Below, in pieces: positions 8,905-16,715 of a stretch of 17,883 bases of DNA. Within the stretch, counting starts at the first letter, position 1, and each line of letters starts with the position of its first letter. The notes below the pieces were generated by a model. That model made no database searches. It had not been told where the DNA came from and saw nothing but the letters and a program-made list of their open reading frames with translations. Source of the DNA: UBA2365 sp964594045 (GTDB lineage Bacteria; Bacteroidota; Bacteroidia; Chitinophagales; Saprospiraceae). The stretch spans positions 1 to 17,883 of the forward strand of contig CAZQKR010000066.1 in assembly GCA_964594045.1 (NCBI GenBank), written 5' to 3'. The translations under genes were made by a program, and so were the position numbers.

Positions 8905-8981
8905 TTAGAAAATTGAACAATAAGTAGTTCTAAAGGCTTAAGATCAAATTGTGTATTTCGCTTCAAATTAGAACATCTACT

Positions 8982-8997
8982 CCGGTTAAAATTGACC
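8982..8997 (+). repeat. Single IS21-like end motif after the methyltransferase gene
   Basis: CCGGTTAAAATTGACC differs at one position from CCGGTTCAAATTGACC in the tandem 24-bp array at 11689-11712, and at two positions from the inverted copy at 818-833. It stands alone in a 151-base gap that otherwise shows nothing but AT-rich sequence. Most simply it is the scar of an IS end; a host regulatory site that happens to look similar cannot be excluded. Confidence 0.5.
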
Positions 8998-9055
8998 ATA
9001 AAAATGATGATTATCGATCATTCTATTCACTTAGCATAACTTTTAAAATTAGAAT

Positions 9056-9823
9056 ATGAAAAAGAATGAAAGCGTAGTAATTTTCAAAAATGAAGATACT
9101 AAATTATTGAAAATAAAAATCAAAAAACTTGAGATAGAGATTTTTGAAGTAACACAAACTTACAATGAAATTGAAAAAGAGATAAATAGCTTTCAAACAT
9201 TGCAATATAAGTATGTTGGAAATATATTATTGAAAATCTTAAATCTAAAAAAAGCAATTGCAAAAAAAAGAGCGGAAAGTCTAACTTATAAGGACATAGG
9301 ATGGGAAAAAGCTAATGAAAGTTATAATAATATAAAAAAAGAATATTCTAAGTTCAAAGGAGAGTATAGCAAACAAAAGTTGAAAGTTGATTATAATCTC
9401 AATATTGAGGAGAAAAAAAGGTTAAAAGAATTATTCAGAAAAGCATCATTTTTATGTCATCCAGATAAAATAACTGATGAAATGAAATCTTTTGCAACTG
9501 ACATATTTAATAATCTAAGATCTGCTTATGAAAAGGACGATTTGAGTGCAGTGGAAAAAATATATAATGATTTAAAAAGTGGTAAGATCAAATTAATTGA
9601 AATTGGGAAGGAAGATGAATTTGAAGTTTTAAAAGAAATCTATAATTCATTAATGAAAAAATTAGCTTCTTGGAAAAACAAACTTAGAATTTTAAAATTG
9701 TCTTCGGATTATGTTAGAATAATCTCGAACCAAAATTTAGAATCATATTTTGAAAGACTTGAAGAATCTTTAAAAAGTGAACTAAGTAATTTGGAAAAAG
9801 AATGGCAAGAAATCAATCCATAA
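9056..9823 (+). CDS. Coiled-coil J-domain (DnaJ-like) protein
   Basis: The 255-residue protein is rich in Lys and Glu and mostly helical. Residues about 15-110 and 190-252 look like long coiled coils. Between them lies LFRKASFLCHPDKITDEM with the HPD tripeptide at 135-137, followed by a helix with an FNNLRSAYEKDD pattern; this is the helix II-loop-helix III part of a J-domain, the site by which DnaJ-type cochaperones stimulate Hsp70 ATPase. The G/F and zinc-finger regions of true DnaJ are missing, so it is a specialised J-protein, probably cytoplasmic. Its end overlaps the start of the WG-repeat gene by 22 bases, which indicates an operon and translational coupling. The role of the pair is not known to me; a chaperone-linked sensor or defence function is inference from the neighbourhood. 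Confidence 0.8.
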   Translation: MKKNESVVIFKNEDTKLLKIKIKKLEIEIFEVTQTYNEIEKEINSFQTLQYKYVGNILLKILNLKKAIAKKRAESLTYKDIGWEKANESYNNIKKEYSKFKGEYSKQKLKVDYNLNIEEKKRLKELFRKASFLCHPDKITDEMKSFATDIFNNLRSAYEKDDLSAVEKIYNDLKSGKIKLIEIGKEDEFEVLKEIYNSLMKKLASWKNKLRILKLSSDYVRIISNQNLESYFERLEESLKSELSNLEKEWQEINP

Positions 9824-11402
9824 TCAGCAGTAACAAAACTGTAGTTCGTTATAATTCTTTTTTTTCTGTTATTGACGATGTGCTGAAAGAATCAAAAGAG
9901 AACTTTTTGATTCCTTACAGGAAGGGTAAATTGTGGGGGTTTGCAAATCGAAAGAAAGAGATAGTTATTGACGTAAATATGATAAGACAGAACCATTTAA
10001 AAATGGACTTGCGGGTGTAATGCTTGATTCTAAGTGGGGATTTATTAATGCTAATGGAGAATTAGTCATTGATTTTAAGTATGAATGGGTAGGCGTTTTT
10101 TCATTTGTTGGAGTTGCTAGTGTTGGGTTTGATGGCGAGACTTGTTTGATTAATACACTGGGAGAAGTTTTGGTTTCTTCAAAAAGGAGAATAGGTAGAT
10201 TAGATAAAATAAAAGAGAAACCATATGTTATTTTTTTTATTGTAAATGAAAAAAGAAAATTAGGCTTAATAAATACATATGGTGATTTGATGATTCCACC
10301 AATTTATGATTGGATTATTTTTATCTCAAGTGAAGTTGGACTTATTGTATTTAAAGATTCCCAAAAAGGGGTGATCAATTGCAATGGCGATATAATAATT
10401 GAATTATTTGATTATAAAAAAATTGATTGGTATGATGCTATAAAAGTATTTATAGCCCAATATAAAAATGAGGCGCGAATTTTCAATGAAAAGGGTATTC
10501 TTAATTTTGTTTTTTCATCGTTAGATCTTTGTTATTATGTGGAGGAAATAGGAGGATATTTAGGATTTAAAGGAAATGAATTTATGATATACAACGTTGA
10601 TGGATCAATAAGAGTCCCAATGCAATATAGAAGTGATTCCTTGCTTTGGTGGTTTGAAGAAAGTCCTTATGGATCAGATGAATTGAAAAGGAATAACTAT
10701 CCTTTTGCTGAAAGCCTTATCAATATTACAAAAAATGATCAAGATGGAATGATAAATTTTCAAGGTGTCGAAATTATTGCTCCAGTTTATTATTATTTAG
10801 GTACATTCTCTGAGGACCTAATTCCTGCTAGTTTGAATTATTTTGATCCCATCGGATATATTGATATAAATTCACAATTTAAAATTAAGCCGAGATTTGA
10901 CTGGTGTTCATCTTTCTTTGAAGGTTTTGCAGCTGTACGAGTTGGTCACCTCTGGGGTTATATAAATACAAAAGGAGAATTTTTAATTGAGCCAAAGTTT
11001 ATAGAAGCTGGTGACTTTCAAAATGGGATTGCGAAAGTTAAAGGTATACAAGGGTGGGGATTAATTGATTTAAAAGGTGAATATATTATAGATTGTTTAT
11101 ACCAAAGAATAGCAATAATAGACTGGGTAAAAAAGATCATTGAATTAGAAAACCAAAATGGGATTGGTATTATATCTTTTAATGGCGAAATAATACTTTC
11201 ATTACTTTTACGGAAATTATATTATACAAATATTGGGATAATATCAGTAGAAGATTCAAAGCAATCACTCTATGATTTTAATGGTAACTTAATTATTGAA
11301 TTAGAAAATGGTGAAATTTTTGAAAATGGAGATCTAATCGAAGTAATTTCAGAAAATGTCTGCGGTTTTATTGGTTATGATGGAGTTAAATATTGGGATT
11401 AA
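9802..11402 (+). pseudogene. WG-repeat protein, split by a one-base frameshift near 9975-9977
   Basis: Two adjoining frames encode one protein of about 530 residues made of WG repeats: KLWGFANRKKEIVID, SKWGFINANGELVIDFKYE, RKLGLINTYGDLMIPPIYD, LWGYINTKGEFLIEPKFIE and GWGLIDLKGEYIIDCLY among others, spaced roughly 40-60 residues. WG repeats form beta-rich, propeller-like or solenoid structures and are thought to bind other proteins. The first frame runs 9802-10020 and stops after nonsense residues. Reading in the other frame from 9978 gives YDKTEPFKNGLAGVML, exactly the expected repeat spacer, so one A is missing from the AAA at 9975-9977 (GTA-AAA-TAT would restore it). The premature TAA and the next ATG overlap as TAATG at 10018-10022, so restart on the second frame (460 residues, 10020-11402) is possible. 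It may be a true frameshift or a sequencing error. No signal peptide; expected cytoplasmic beside the J-protein. Confidence 0.8.
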
Positions 11403-11495
11403 TTTTATAACTCAAATGTTTTATTATACTAGGTTTTTCAAAGAATATTAAATTACTAATTCCAGTCAAAACTGAAACTTATATGCCAACCCCTT

Positions 11496-11590
11496 CTACT
11501 CATAATACTCCTTCCAGCTCTTGTCCAACTAATCCTCCTCCTTTAGTTTGCAGAAAGCCATGATGAAGGAGCTAACGAGGCGGACATTGA
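11496..11590 (-). pseudogene. carB: Degraded 3' end of a second carB (CarB C-terminus remnant)
   Basis: Read on the minus strand this encodes a sequence ending FIMAFCKLKEED-stop-LDKSWKEYYE, against FITAFCKLKEEDLLIKSWREYYE at the end of the intact carB. The two stretches align without gaps over 95 bases with 20 mismatches by my count (about 79 % identity), and both end at the same TAG. An in-frame TAG replaces a Leu codon, so it is not functional. The match stops abruptly at 11590, where the 24-bp IS-like repeats begin. The divergence is too high for a recent local duplication; an old duplication, or a carB end brought from a related organism, fits better. Confidence 0.85.
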
Positions 11591-11592
11591 GT

Positions 11593-11712
11593 ATTCCGGA
11601 GCAAATTGAACCACCTATTCCGGAGCAAACTGAACCACCCATTCCTGAGTAAACTTAGCCACTATATTTCGGTAATAAAAGACCCGGCAATCCGGTTCAA
11701 ATTGACCCATAC
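11593..11712 (+). repeat. Five tandem 24-bp units resembling an IS21-family end
   Basis: Units start at 11593, 11617, 11641, 11665 and 11689. The first two read ATTCCGGAGCAAATTGAACC (plus ACCT) and ATTCCGGAGCAAACTGAACC (plus ACCC); the third is ATTCCTGAGTAAACTTAGCC; the fourth is strongly decayed but keeps the 24-base phase; the fifth is AATCCGGTTCAAATTGACCC. IS21 elements carry multiple short tandem transposase-binding repeats at their ends, and many have this CCGGnnnAAnTTGACC look. No istA or istB gene remains in the window, so this is an orphan end. It directly abuts the carB remnant. Confidence 0.7.
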
Positions 11713-11826
11713 ACCCTTGGTTTAAAACCCTGTATTTTTAAAATCAACCGGGAAAATTTGGTCAAACAAAACAATTCAATCATCTTGTTGTTTCTTTTCT
11801 TATTCATTCAAAACAAAACGAAAATA

Positions 11827-12867
11827 ATGAATAGAAAGAAATTCCTCAAAATAGCTGTACTGTCACCGATTGTATATTATTTATCTCCCGCAGTTAAATT
11901 GATTTCAGATCAGGTGAAGGCAATCATTGTAAGAGCCAAAGAGAGTCGTTTCGGCAAACCGACCCCGTTTCTTGGTGTCAATCCAAATGACCTGAAATTA
12001 TCATCCAAAGACACAGCTGGCAAATTATCCACATTTTATTATAAGGGATTGCAAAAGGTTGGGCCTTCTTTTCATTATCATCAGTACCAGGATGAAGTAT
12101 TTTATGTGATCAAAGGGCAATATATTTTTCAGCTTGGAGAAGAGAAACAGATCCTTGATACAGGAGACCTGATTTTCCTTCCACGCACTATTCCGCATAC
12201 CTGGATCCAGTTATCAGAAGAAGGAGAAATGTTTTATTTTTTACAGCCTGCAGGTAAAATGGAGGAATTTTTTCTGCAAATGACGGAATTGGGAGGCTCC
12301 GGCACCCGGGAGGAAAGAACGAGGATCGGGACAGATGCAGCCATTTTTAATGTGGGACCCGGGTTAAAACTGACGGATAAGCATAGCTATGTAGAAAAAC
12401 TATCCAATGGATTCATCGTCCGATCAAAGGAAAGCAGATCAGGAGATAAAATTTTGATCGGTGGCGCCAGCCCGAATGATGTAAAAGTATCGGGAAATGA
12501 TACCGGGAAGGAGTTGTCCATTTTTGAATATACCGGAAAGGGAAAAGGAGGTCCGCCAATGCATGTGCATCTCCATCAGGATGAAACATTTTACATCCTT
12601 GAAGGAAACTATCTTTTTCAATGCGGAGATGATCAAGTTTCATTGACAGAAGGTGATATGATCTTCCTGCCGAAAGGTGTTCCACATACCTGGGCACAGC
12701 TCACGGAAAACGGTAAACTCTTGTATTTTTTCCAACCGGCAGGGAAAATGGAAGCTTTTTTCGAAGCGACTACGGATCCTCAAAACAATGCATTGACTCC
12801 TGAAGAAAGGGAAAATATCTGGGTGGAGCACGAAATGAAGGTTGTCGGTCCGCCACTTAGTTTTTAA
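11827..12867 (+). CDS. Exported or membrane-anchored double-cupin protein (quercetin-dioxygenase-like)
   Basis: I prefer the ATG at 11827 (346 residues): the product then begins MNRKKFLKIAVLSPIVYYL, a basic start plus hydrophobic stretch resembling a weak Tat or Sec signal (RK instead of RR before FLK). Two cupin barrels follow, clearly an internal duplication: HYHQYQDE (His83, His85, Glu90) with PRTIPHTW (His124), and HVHLHQDE (His246, His248, Glu253) with PKGVPHTW (His287). Each set supplies the His-His-Glu-His metal site of the cupin fold, so both barrels should bind a metal. Both close with YFFQPAGKMEAFF-like tails. Such bicupins include dioxygenases and isomerases, but the substrate cannot be told. 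G+C is intermediate. No operon partner: the neighbours are repeats, so it looks monocistronic. Confidence 0.85.
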   Translation: MNRKKFLKIAVLSPIVYYLSPAVKLISDQVKAIIVRAKESRFGKPTPFLGVNPNDLKLSSKDTAGKLSTFYYKGLQKVGPSFHYHQYQDEVFYVIKGQYIFQLGEEKQILDTGDLIFLPRTIPHTWIQLSEEGEMFYFLQPAGKMEEFFLQMTELGGSGTREERTRIGTDAAIFNVGPGLKLTDKHSYVEKLSNGFIVRSKESRSGDKILIGGASPNDVKVSGNDTGKELSIFEYTGKGKGGPPMHVHLHQDETFYILEGNYLFQCGDDQVSLTEGDMIFLPKGVPHTWAQLTENGKLLYFFQPAGKMEAFFEATTDPQNNALTPEERENIWVEHEMKVVGPPLSF

Positions 12868-13129
12868 TAAGCGCTTGATCGATCTGCACTGCTGATCAAA
12901 TAAATAATTTGTTTGATGACGTTGTGGGGGTTTTCACCCATAACACCGTTACCCGGATCCGCGTCATGAACGTTCCTGACTGCGAATTTCTCTTTGACCT
13001 TCAGCAAGGCAGAAACGCCCCTCGTTTCAGAAACGCACAGAAATATTTGTGAAAATTTGTGAAAAGCATTTGTGGCATTTGTGGATAAAAAAATCCAAAA
13101 ATGAATGAATATCATTCATCCAATTCTAC
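12868..13129. other. Non-coding region between the cupin gene and the MITE, with TTTGTG repeats
   Basis: A small inverted repeat TTGATC (12875-12880) / GATCAA (12894-12899) follows the cupin stop but lacks a T-run. From 13043 to 13085 the motif ATTTGTGRMA recurs four times in a row (TTTGTGAAAA, TTTGTGAAAAGC, TTTGTGGC, TTTGTGGAT), a degraded relative of the CCACAAAG palindromes found near 17300. A minus-strand reading over 12864-13010 contains the protein-like stretch NVHDADPGNGVMGENPHN, perhaps the relic of a lost gene that I cannot name. Confidence 0.4.
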
Positions 13130-13477
13130 GGCTCTATGTTGATTCGTGTGGGTAAAATAATTTGGTTCTATGTCGATTCATGTGGGTAAAACAAATTGAT
13201 CAAATATCCATAGATTTTCAGAGGAAAACAAAATACAGCTATGCCACGAAGTTGCACGGAGAAGGCACAAAGGGCACAAAGTGAATACATTATGTTATAA
13301 TCCAAATAAATTTTTCGTGGTTCAAAAAATAAAAACTTCGTGCTTTTCGTGTCTGCTTCGTGCTTTTCGTGGAATTTTCAAAAAAATCAATATACTTTAA
13401 GGTAATCAAAAAATCATCGAATCAAAGACCCTTGTTGATCATATTAAATAAAAATCCACACAATTCAACATAGAGCT
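13130..13477. mobile_element. 348-bp MITE-like element inserted at the carB stop codon
   Basis: The left end (13130-13151, beginning GGCTCTATGTTGATTC) and the right end (13456-13477) are inverted repeats matching at 19 of 22 positions. The element is flanked by a direct repeat AATTCTAC at 13122-13129 and 13478-13485, an 8-bp target duplication; the right copy overlaps the carB stop codon. It has no transposase gene. A 34-base subterminal unit is present twice at the left (13130-13163 and 13164-13197), and a CACGAAG palindrome fills the centre. GG-starting ends with 8-bp duplications are a feature of ISL3-family elements, so a member of that family may have moved it; that assignment is inference. 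Confidence 0.75.
13244..13372. repeat. Palindromic CACGAAG/CACAAAG hairpin inside the MITE
   Basis: The left arm (13244-13281) begins CCACGAAGTTGCACGGAG and the right arm (13336-13372) ends GCTTCGTGCTTTTCGTGG; reverse-complemented they align imperfectly along about 37 bases, with a 54-base spacer. The same architecture, with T for C at some sites, forms the repeat units beyond carB. Confidence 0.75.
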
Positions 13478-13481
13478 AATT

Positions 13482-16400
13482 CTACTCATAATACTCCCTC
13501 CAGCTCTTGATCAACAAATCCTCCTCTTTCAGTTTACAAAACGCTGTGATAAAAGCGCTGGCCAGCCGGGCATTGGTGATCAACGGGATGTTGTAGTCGA
13601 TGGCGGAACGGCGGATGTTGTAATCGTTGTGCAGTTCGGTGCGGGAAAGGTCCTTGGGGATGTTGACCACCAGTTCGATGGTTTTGCTGCGGAGATAATC
13701 CAGGACATTGGGTTTGGCATCCTCGTCGGGCCAATGCAAAGCCTGGGCTTCGATGCCGTTCATCTGGAGGAACTGCGCCGTGCCGGGCGTGGCAAACAGG
13801 TTGTATCCCCTCGCCGCCAACAGACGGCAGGGTTCGACCAGCTCGACCTTGGAACGGACCGGACCGGTGCTCAGCAAAATGTTCTTCTTCGGGATCTGGT
13901 AGCCCACGGACAACATGGCCTTAAGGATGGCCTCGTAGAAACTGTCGCCGATGCAGCCTACTTCGCCCGTGCTGCTCATATCCACACCCAGGACCGGGTC
14001 TGCCTTGGCCAGGCGGCTGAAACTGAACTGCGATGCCTTTACCCCGATGCAATCGAGGTCGAAAATGGACTTGGAGGGCTTTTCCACCGGAACGCCGAGC
14101 ATGACTTTGGTGGCGATCCCGACCAGGTTGGTCTTCAGGACCTTGGACACAAAGGGGAAACTCCTGGAGGCCCGGAGATTGCATTCGATGACCTTAATGT
14201 CGTTGTCGCGCGCGAGGAACTGCATGTTGAACGGCCCGGAAATATCCAGTTCCTTCGCGATGGAACGGGCGATCTTCTTGATCCTGCGCACGGTCTCAAA
14301 ATAGAGTTTCTGGGGCGGGAAAACCAGGGTCGCATCTCCGGAATGCACGCCGGCGAACTCGATGTGCTCGCTGATGGCATAGGCGATGATCTCTCCTTTG
14401 TCCGCCACGGCATCGATCTCGATCTCCTTGGCTTCAGTGATGAATTCAGAGACGACGACGGGACGCTGCTTGGACACTTTGGCAGCGAGCCGGAGGAAGT
14501 ATTCGAGCTCGTCGCGGTTGGATACCACGTTCATCGCAGCTCCGGACAGGACATAGGACGGCCTGACCAATACGGGGAAGCCTACCTTGTCGATGAAGCG
14601 GTAGATGTCTTCCACGCTGGTCAGTTCGCTCCAGCGCGGCTGGTCCACGCCCAGCTGATCCAGCATGCTGGAGAACTTGTGCCTGTCTTCGGCGCGGTCT
14701 ATGCTCACGGGCGAGGTGCCGAGGATGTGTACGTCATTGCGGTGCAGCCGCATGGCCAGGTTGTTGGGTATCTGTCCGCCGGTGGAAACGATGACGCCTT
14801 CGGGGTGTTCCAGTTCGTAGATGTCGAGCACCCTTTCGAGGGATAATTCATCGAAATAGAGGCGGTCGCAAATGTCATAATCGGTGCTGACGGTCTCCGG
14901 GTTGTAGTTGATCATGATGCTGCGGTAGCCCTGTTCCGTGATGGTCTGAAGGGCGTTGACGCTGCACCAGTCGAATTCCACGCTGCTGCCGATGCGGTAG
15001 GCGCCTGAACCGAGGACGATGACGGACGGTTGATCGCCGGTGAAGGTGACATCGTGTTCATTGCCGGAGTAGGAGAGGTAGAGGTAGTTGGTCTGGGCGG
15101 GATATTCGGCGGCGAGGGTATCGATCTGTTTGACGAAGGGCAGGATGTTTTTTCGCTTACGCAGGTCGCGTACCTGTTTCAGTTCGGGTTCGAGGCTGTA
15201 GGACGGGTTTTTGAAGATGCTGCGGGCGATCTGAAAGTCGGAAAAACCGCGCACCTTGGCTTCTTTGAGGAGTTCGTCAGGCAGTTGTTCCGGATCGTGG
15301 TAGGTTTCGAGTTGTTTTTCGAGTCGGAAAATGTTGTATAGTTTTTCGAGAAACCATCGGTCGATCCTGGTGAGTTCGTGGATCTGTTCAACGGTATATC
15401 CCTGGCTGAAGGCCTGGTAGATGGCGAAAATGCGCATGTCGGTGGGGCTGCTGAGTTCCTGTGTGATGTCGCCGAAGTCGATGTCGCGGTTGCCAGCGAA
15501 GCCGTGCATGCCCTGGCCGATCATGCGGAGGCCTTTCTGGATGGCTTCTTCGAAGTTGCGGCCGATGCTCATGACTTCTCCGACGCTTTTCATGCTGCTG
15601 CCGATCTGTTTGGCGACGCCTTCGAATTTACCGAGGTCCCAGCGTGGTATCTTGCAGACTATGTAGTCGAGGGAGGGTTCGAAGAGGGCGCTGGTGGTTT
15701 TGGTGACGGCGTTTTTCAGTTCGTGGAGTCCTTTGCCGAGGCCGAGTTTGGCGGCGATGAAGGCTAACGGATAGCCGGTGGCTTTGGAGGCTAGGGCGGA
15801 AGAGCGTGACAGGCGGGCGTTGACTTCGATCACGCGGTAGTCTTCGGAATGGGGGTCGAGGGCGTACTGGACGTTGCATTCACCGATGACGCCGATGTGG
15901 CGGATGATGCGGATGGCGAGTTCGCGGAGTTTGTGGTATTCGGTGTTGGTGAGGGTCTGGGAGGGGGCAACGACGATGGATTCGCCGGTGTGGATGCCGA
16001 GTGGGTCAAAGTTTTCCATGTTGCAGACGGTGATGCAGTTGTCGTAGCGGTCGCGGACAACTTCGTATTCGACTTCTTTCCAGCCTTTGAGGGATTCTTC
16101 GACGAGTACCTGGGGTGAGAAGGCGAAGGCGTTCTTGCAGAGGACTTCGAGTTCGTCGTCGTTGGTGCAGAAGCCGGAGCCGAGGCCTCCGAGGGCGTAG
16201 GCGGCGCGGATGATGACGGGGTAACCGATGGTCTGGACGGCGTGCCTGGCTTCTTCGAAGGAGTTGACGGCCATAGAGCGGGCGGTCTTGACGCTTATTT
16301 CATTGAGTTTTTTGACGAAGAGGTCCCTGTCTTCGGTGTCTTTGATGGCCTGGACGGGGGTGCCCAGGACGCGGACGTTGTATTTTTCAAATATGCCTTT

Positions 16401-16703
16401 GTCGTGGAGGGCGATGCCGCAGTTGAGGGCGGTCTGGCCGCCGAAGGCGAGGAGGATGCCCTGGGGTTGTTCGCGTTCGATGATGCGTTCGACGAAGTTG
16501 GGGCTGACGGGGAGGAAGTAGACTTTGTCGGCTATGTTTTCTGAGGTCTGGACAGTGGCGATGTTGGGGTTGACGAGGACGGTCTCGATGCCTTCTTCCT
16601 TGAGGGCTTTGAGGGCCTGGGAGCCGGAGTAGTCGAATTCACCGGCTTCGCCTATTTTGAGGGCGCCGGAGCCGAGGATGATGACTTTTTGGATTGTTTC
16701 CAT
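13482..16703 (-). CDS. carB: Carbamoyl-phosphate synthase large subunit
   Basis: The protein is 1073 residues, the same length as the E. coli enzyme, and appears intact. It makes carbamoyl phosphate from bicarbonate, ATP and glutamine-derived ammonia for pyrimidine and arginine synthesis, working with the small subunit CarA (not in this window). It shows the internal duplication of the family: the N-terminal half starts KVIILGSGALKIGEAGEFDY and the second synthetase half IVLGSGAYRIGSSVEFDW; each half has an ATP-grasp domain (AAYALGGLGSGF in the first, RPSYVLSGAAM in the second) separated by the oligomerisation domain (about 400-550). The last ~140 residues (NILLSTGPVRSKVEL to the end) are the MGS-like allosteric domain, where UMP or ornithine acts in characterised relatives. 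The ATG at 16701-16703 is 12 bases after the GxxExxY stop, so the two may share a transcript. The gene is far richer in G+C than the left island. A MITE target site overlaps its stop codon. Confidence 0.97.
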   Translation of the reverse strand: METIQKVIILGSGALKIGEAGEFDYSGSQALKALKEEGIETVLVNPNIATVQTSENIADKVYFLPVSPNFVERIIEREQPQGILLAFGGQTALNCGIALHDKGIFEKYNVRVLGTPVQAIKDTEDRDLFVKKLNEISVKTARSMAVNSFEEARHAVQTIGYPVIIRAAYALGGLGSGFCTNDDELEVLCKNAFAFSPQVLVEESLKGWKEVEYEVVRDRYDNCITVCNMENFDPLGIHTGESIVVAPSQTLTNTEYHKLRELAIRIIRHIGVIGECNVQYALDPHSEDYRVIEVNARLSRSSALASKATGYPLAFIAAKLGLGKGLHELKNAVTKTTSALFEPSLDYIVCKIPRWDLGKFEGVAKQIGSSMKSVGEVMSIGRNFEEAIQKGLRMIGQGMHGFAGNRDIDFGDITQELSSPTDMRIFAIYQAFSQGYTVEQIHELTRIDRWFLEKLYNIFRLEKQLETYHDPEQLPDELLKEAKVRGFSDFQIARSIFKNPSYSLEPELKQVRDLRKRKNILPFVKQIDTLAAEYPAQTNYLYLSYSGNEHDVTFTGDQPSVIVLGSGAYRIGSSVEFDWCSVNALQTITEQGYRSIMINYNPETVSTDYDICDRLYFDELSLERVLDIYELEHPEGVIVSTGGQIPNNLAMRLHRNDVHILGTSPVSIDRAEDRHKFSSMLDQLGVDQPRWSELTSVEDIYRFIDKVGFPVLVRPSYVLSGAAMNVVSNRDELEYFLRLAAKVSKQRPVVVSEFITEAKEIEIDAVADKGEIIAYAISEHIEFAGVHSGDATLVFPPQKLYFETVRRIKKIARSIAKELDISGPFNMQFLARDNDIKVIECNLRASRSFPFVSKVLKTNLVGIATKVMLGVPVEKPSKSIFDLDCIGVKASQFSFSRLAKADPVLGVDMSSTGEVGCIGDSFYEAILKAMLSVGYQIPKKNILLSTGPVRSKVELVEPCRLLAARGYNLFATPGTAQFLQMNGIEAQALHWPDEDAKPNVLDYLRSKTIELVVNIPKDLSRTELHNDYNIRRSAIDYNIPLITNARLASAFITAFCKLKEEDLLIKSWREYYE

Positions 16704-16715
16704 GTGTTTTTATTT

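Noticed and set aside
11758..11826. TTG start at 11758 for the cupin protein
   Set aside because: It adds a second hydrophobic stretch before MNRKKFLK, which is already a typical basic-hydrophobic leader; the ATG at 11827 is more natural.
12864..13115. 83-residue minus-strand frame between the cupin gene and the MITE
   Set aside because: Its N-terminal third is translated TTTGTG repeat and the rest matches nothing I recognise. The NVHDADPGNGVMGENPHN stretch may be a relic, but it cannot be supported as a gene.
13629..14846. A 405-residue open frame on the plus strand antisense to carB, and other long frames opposite or within carB
   Set aside because: They arise from the high G+C and biased codons of carB, have low-complexity Gly/Asp/Val-rich products with no recognisable domain, and the carB frame is unambiguous.
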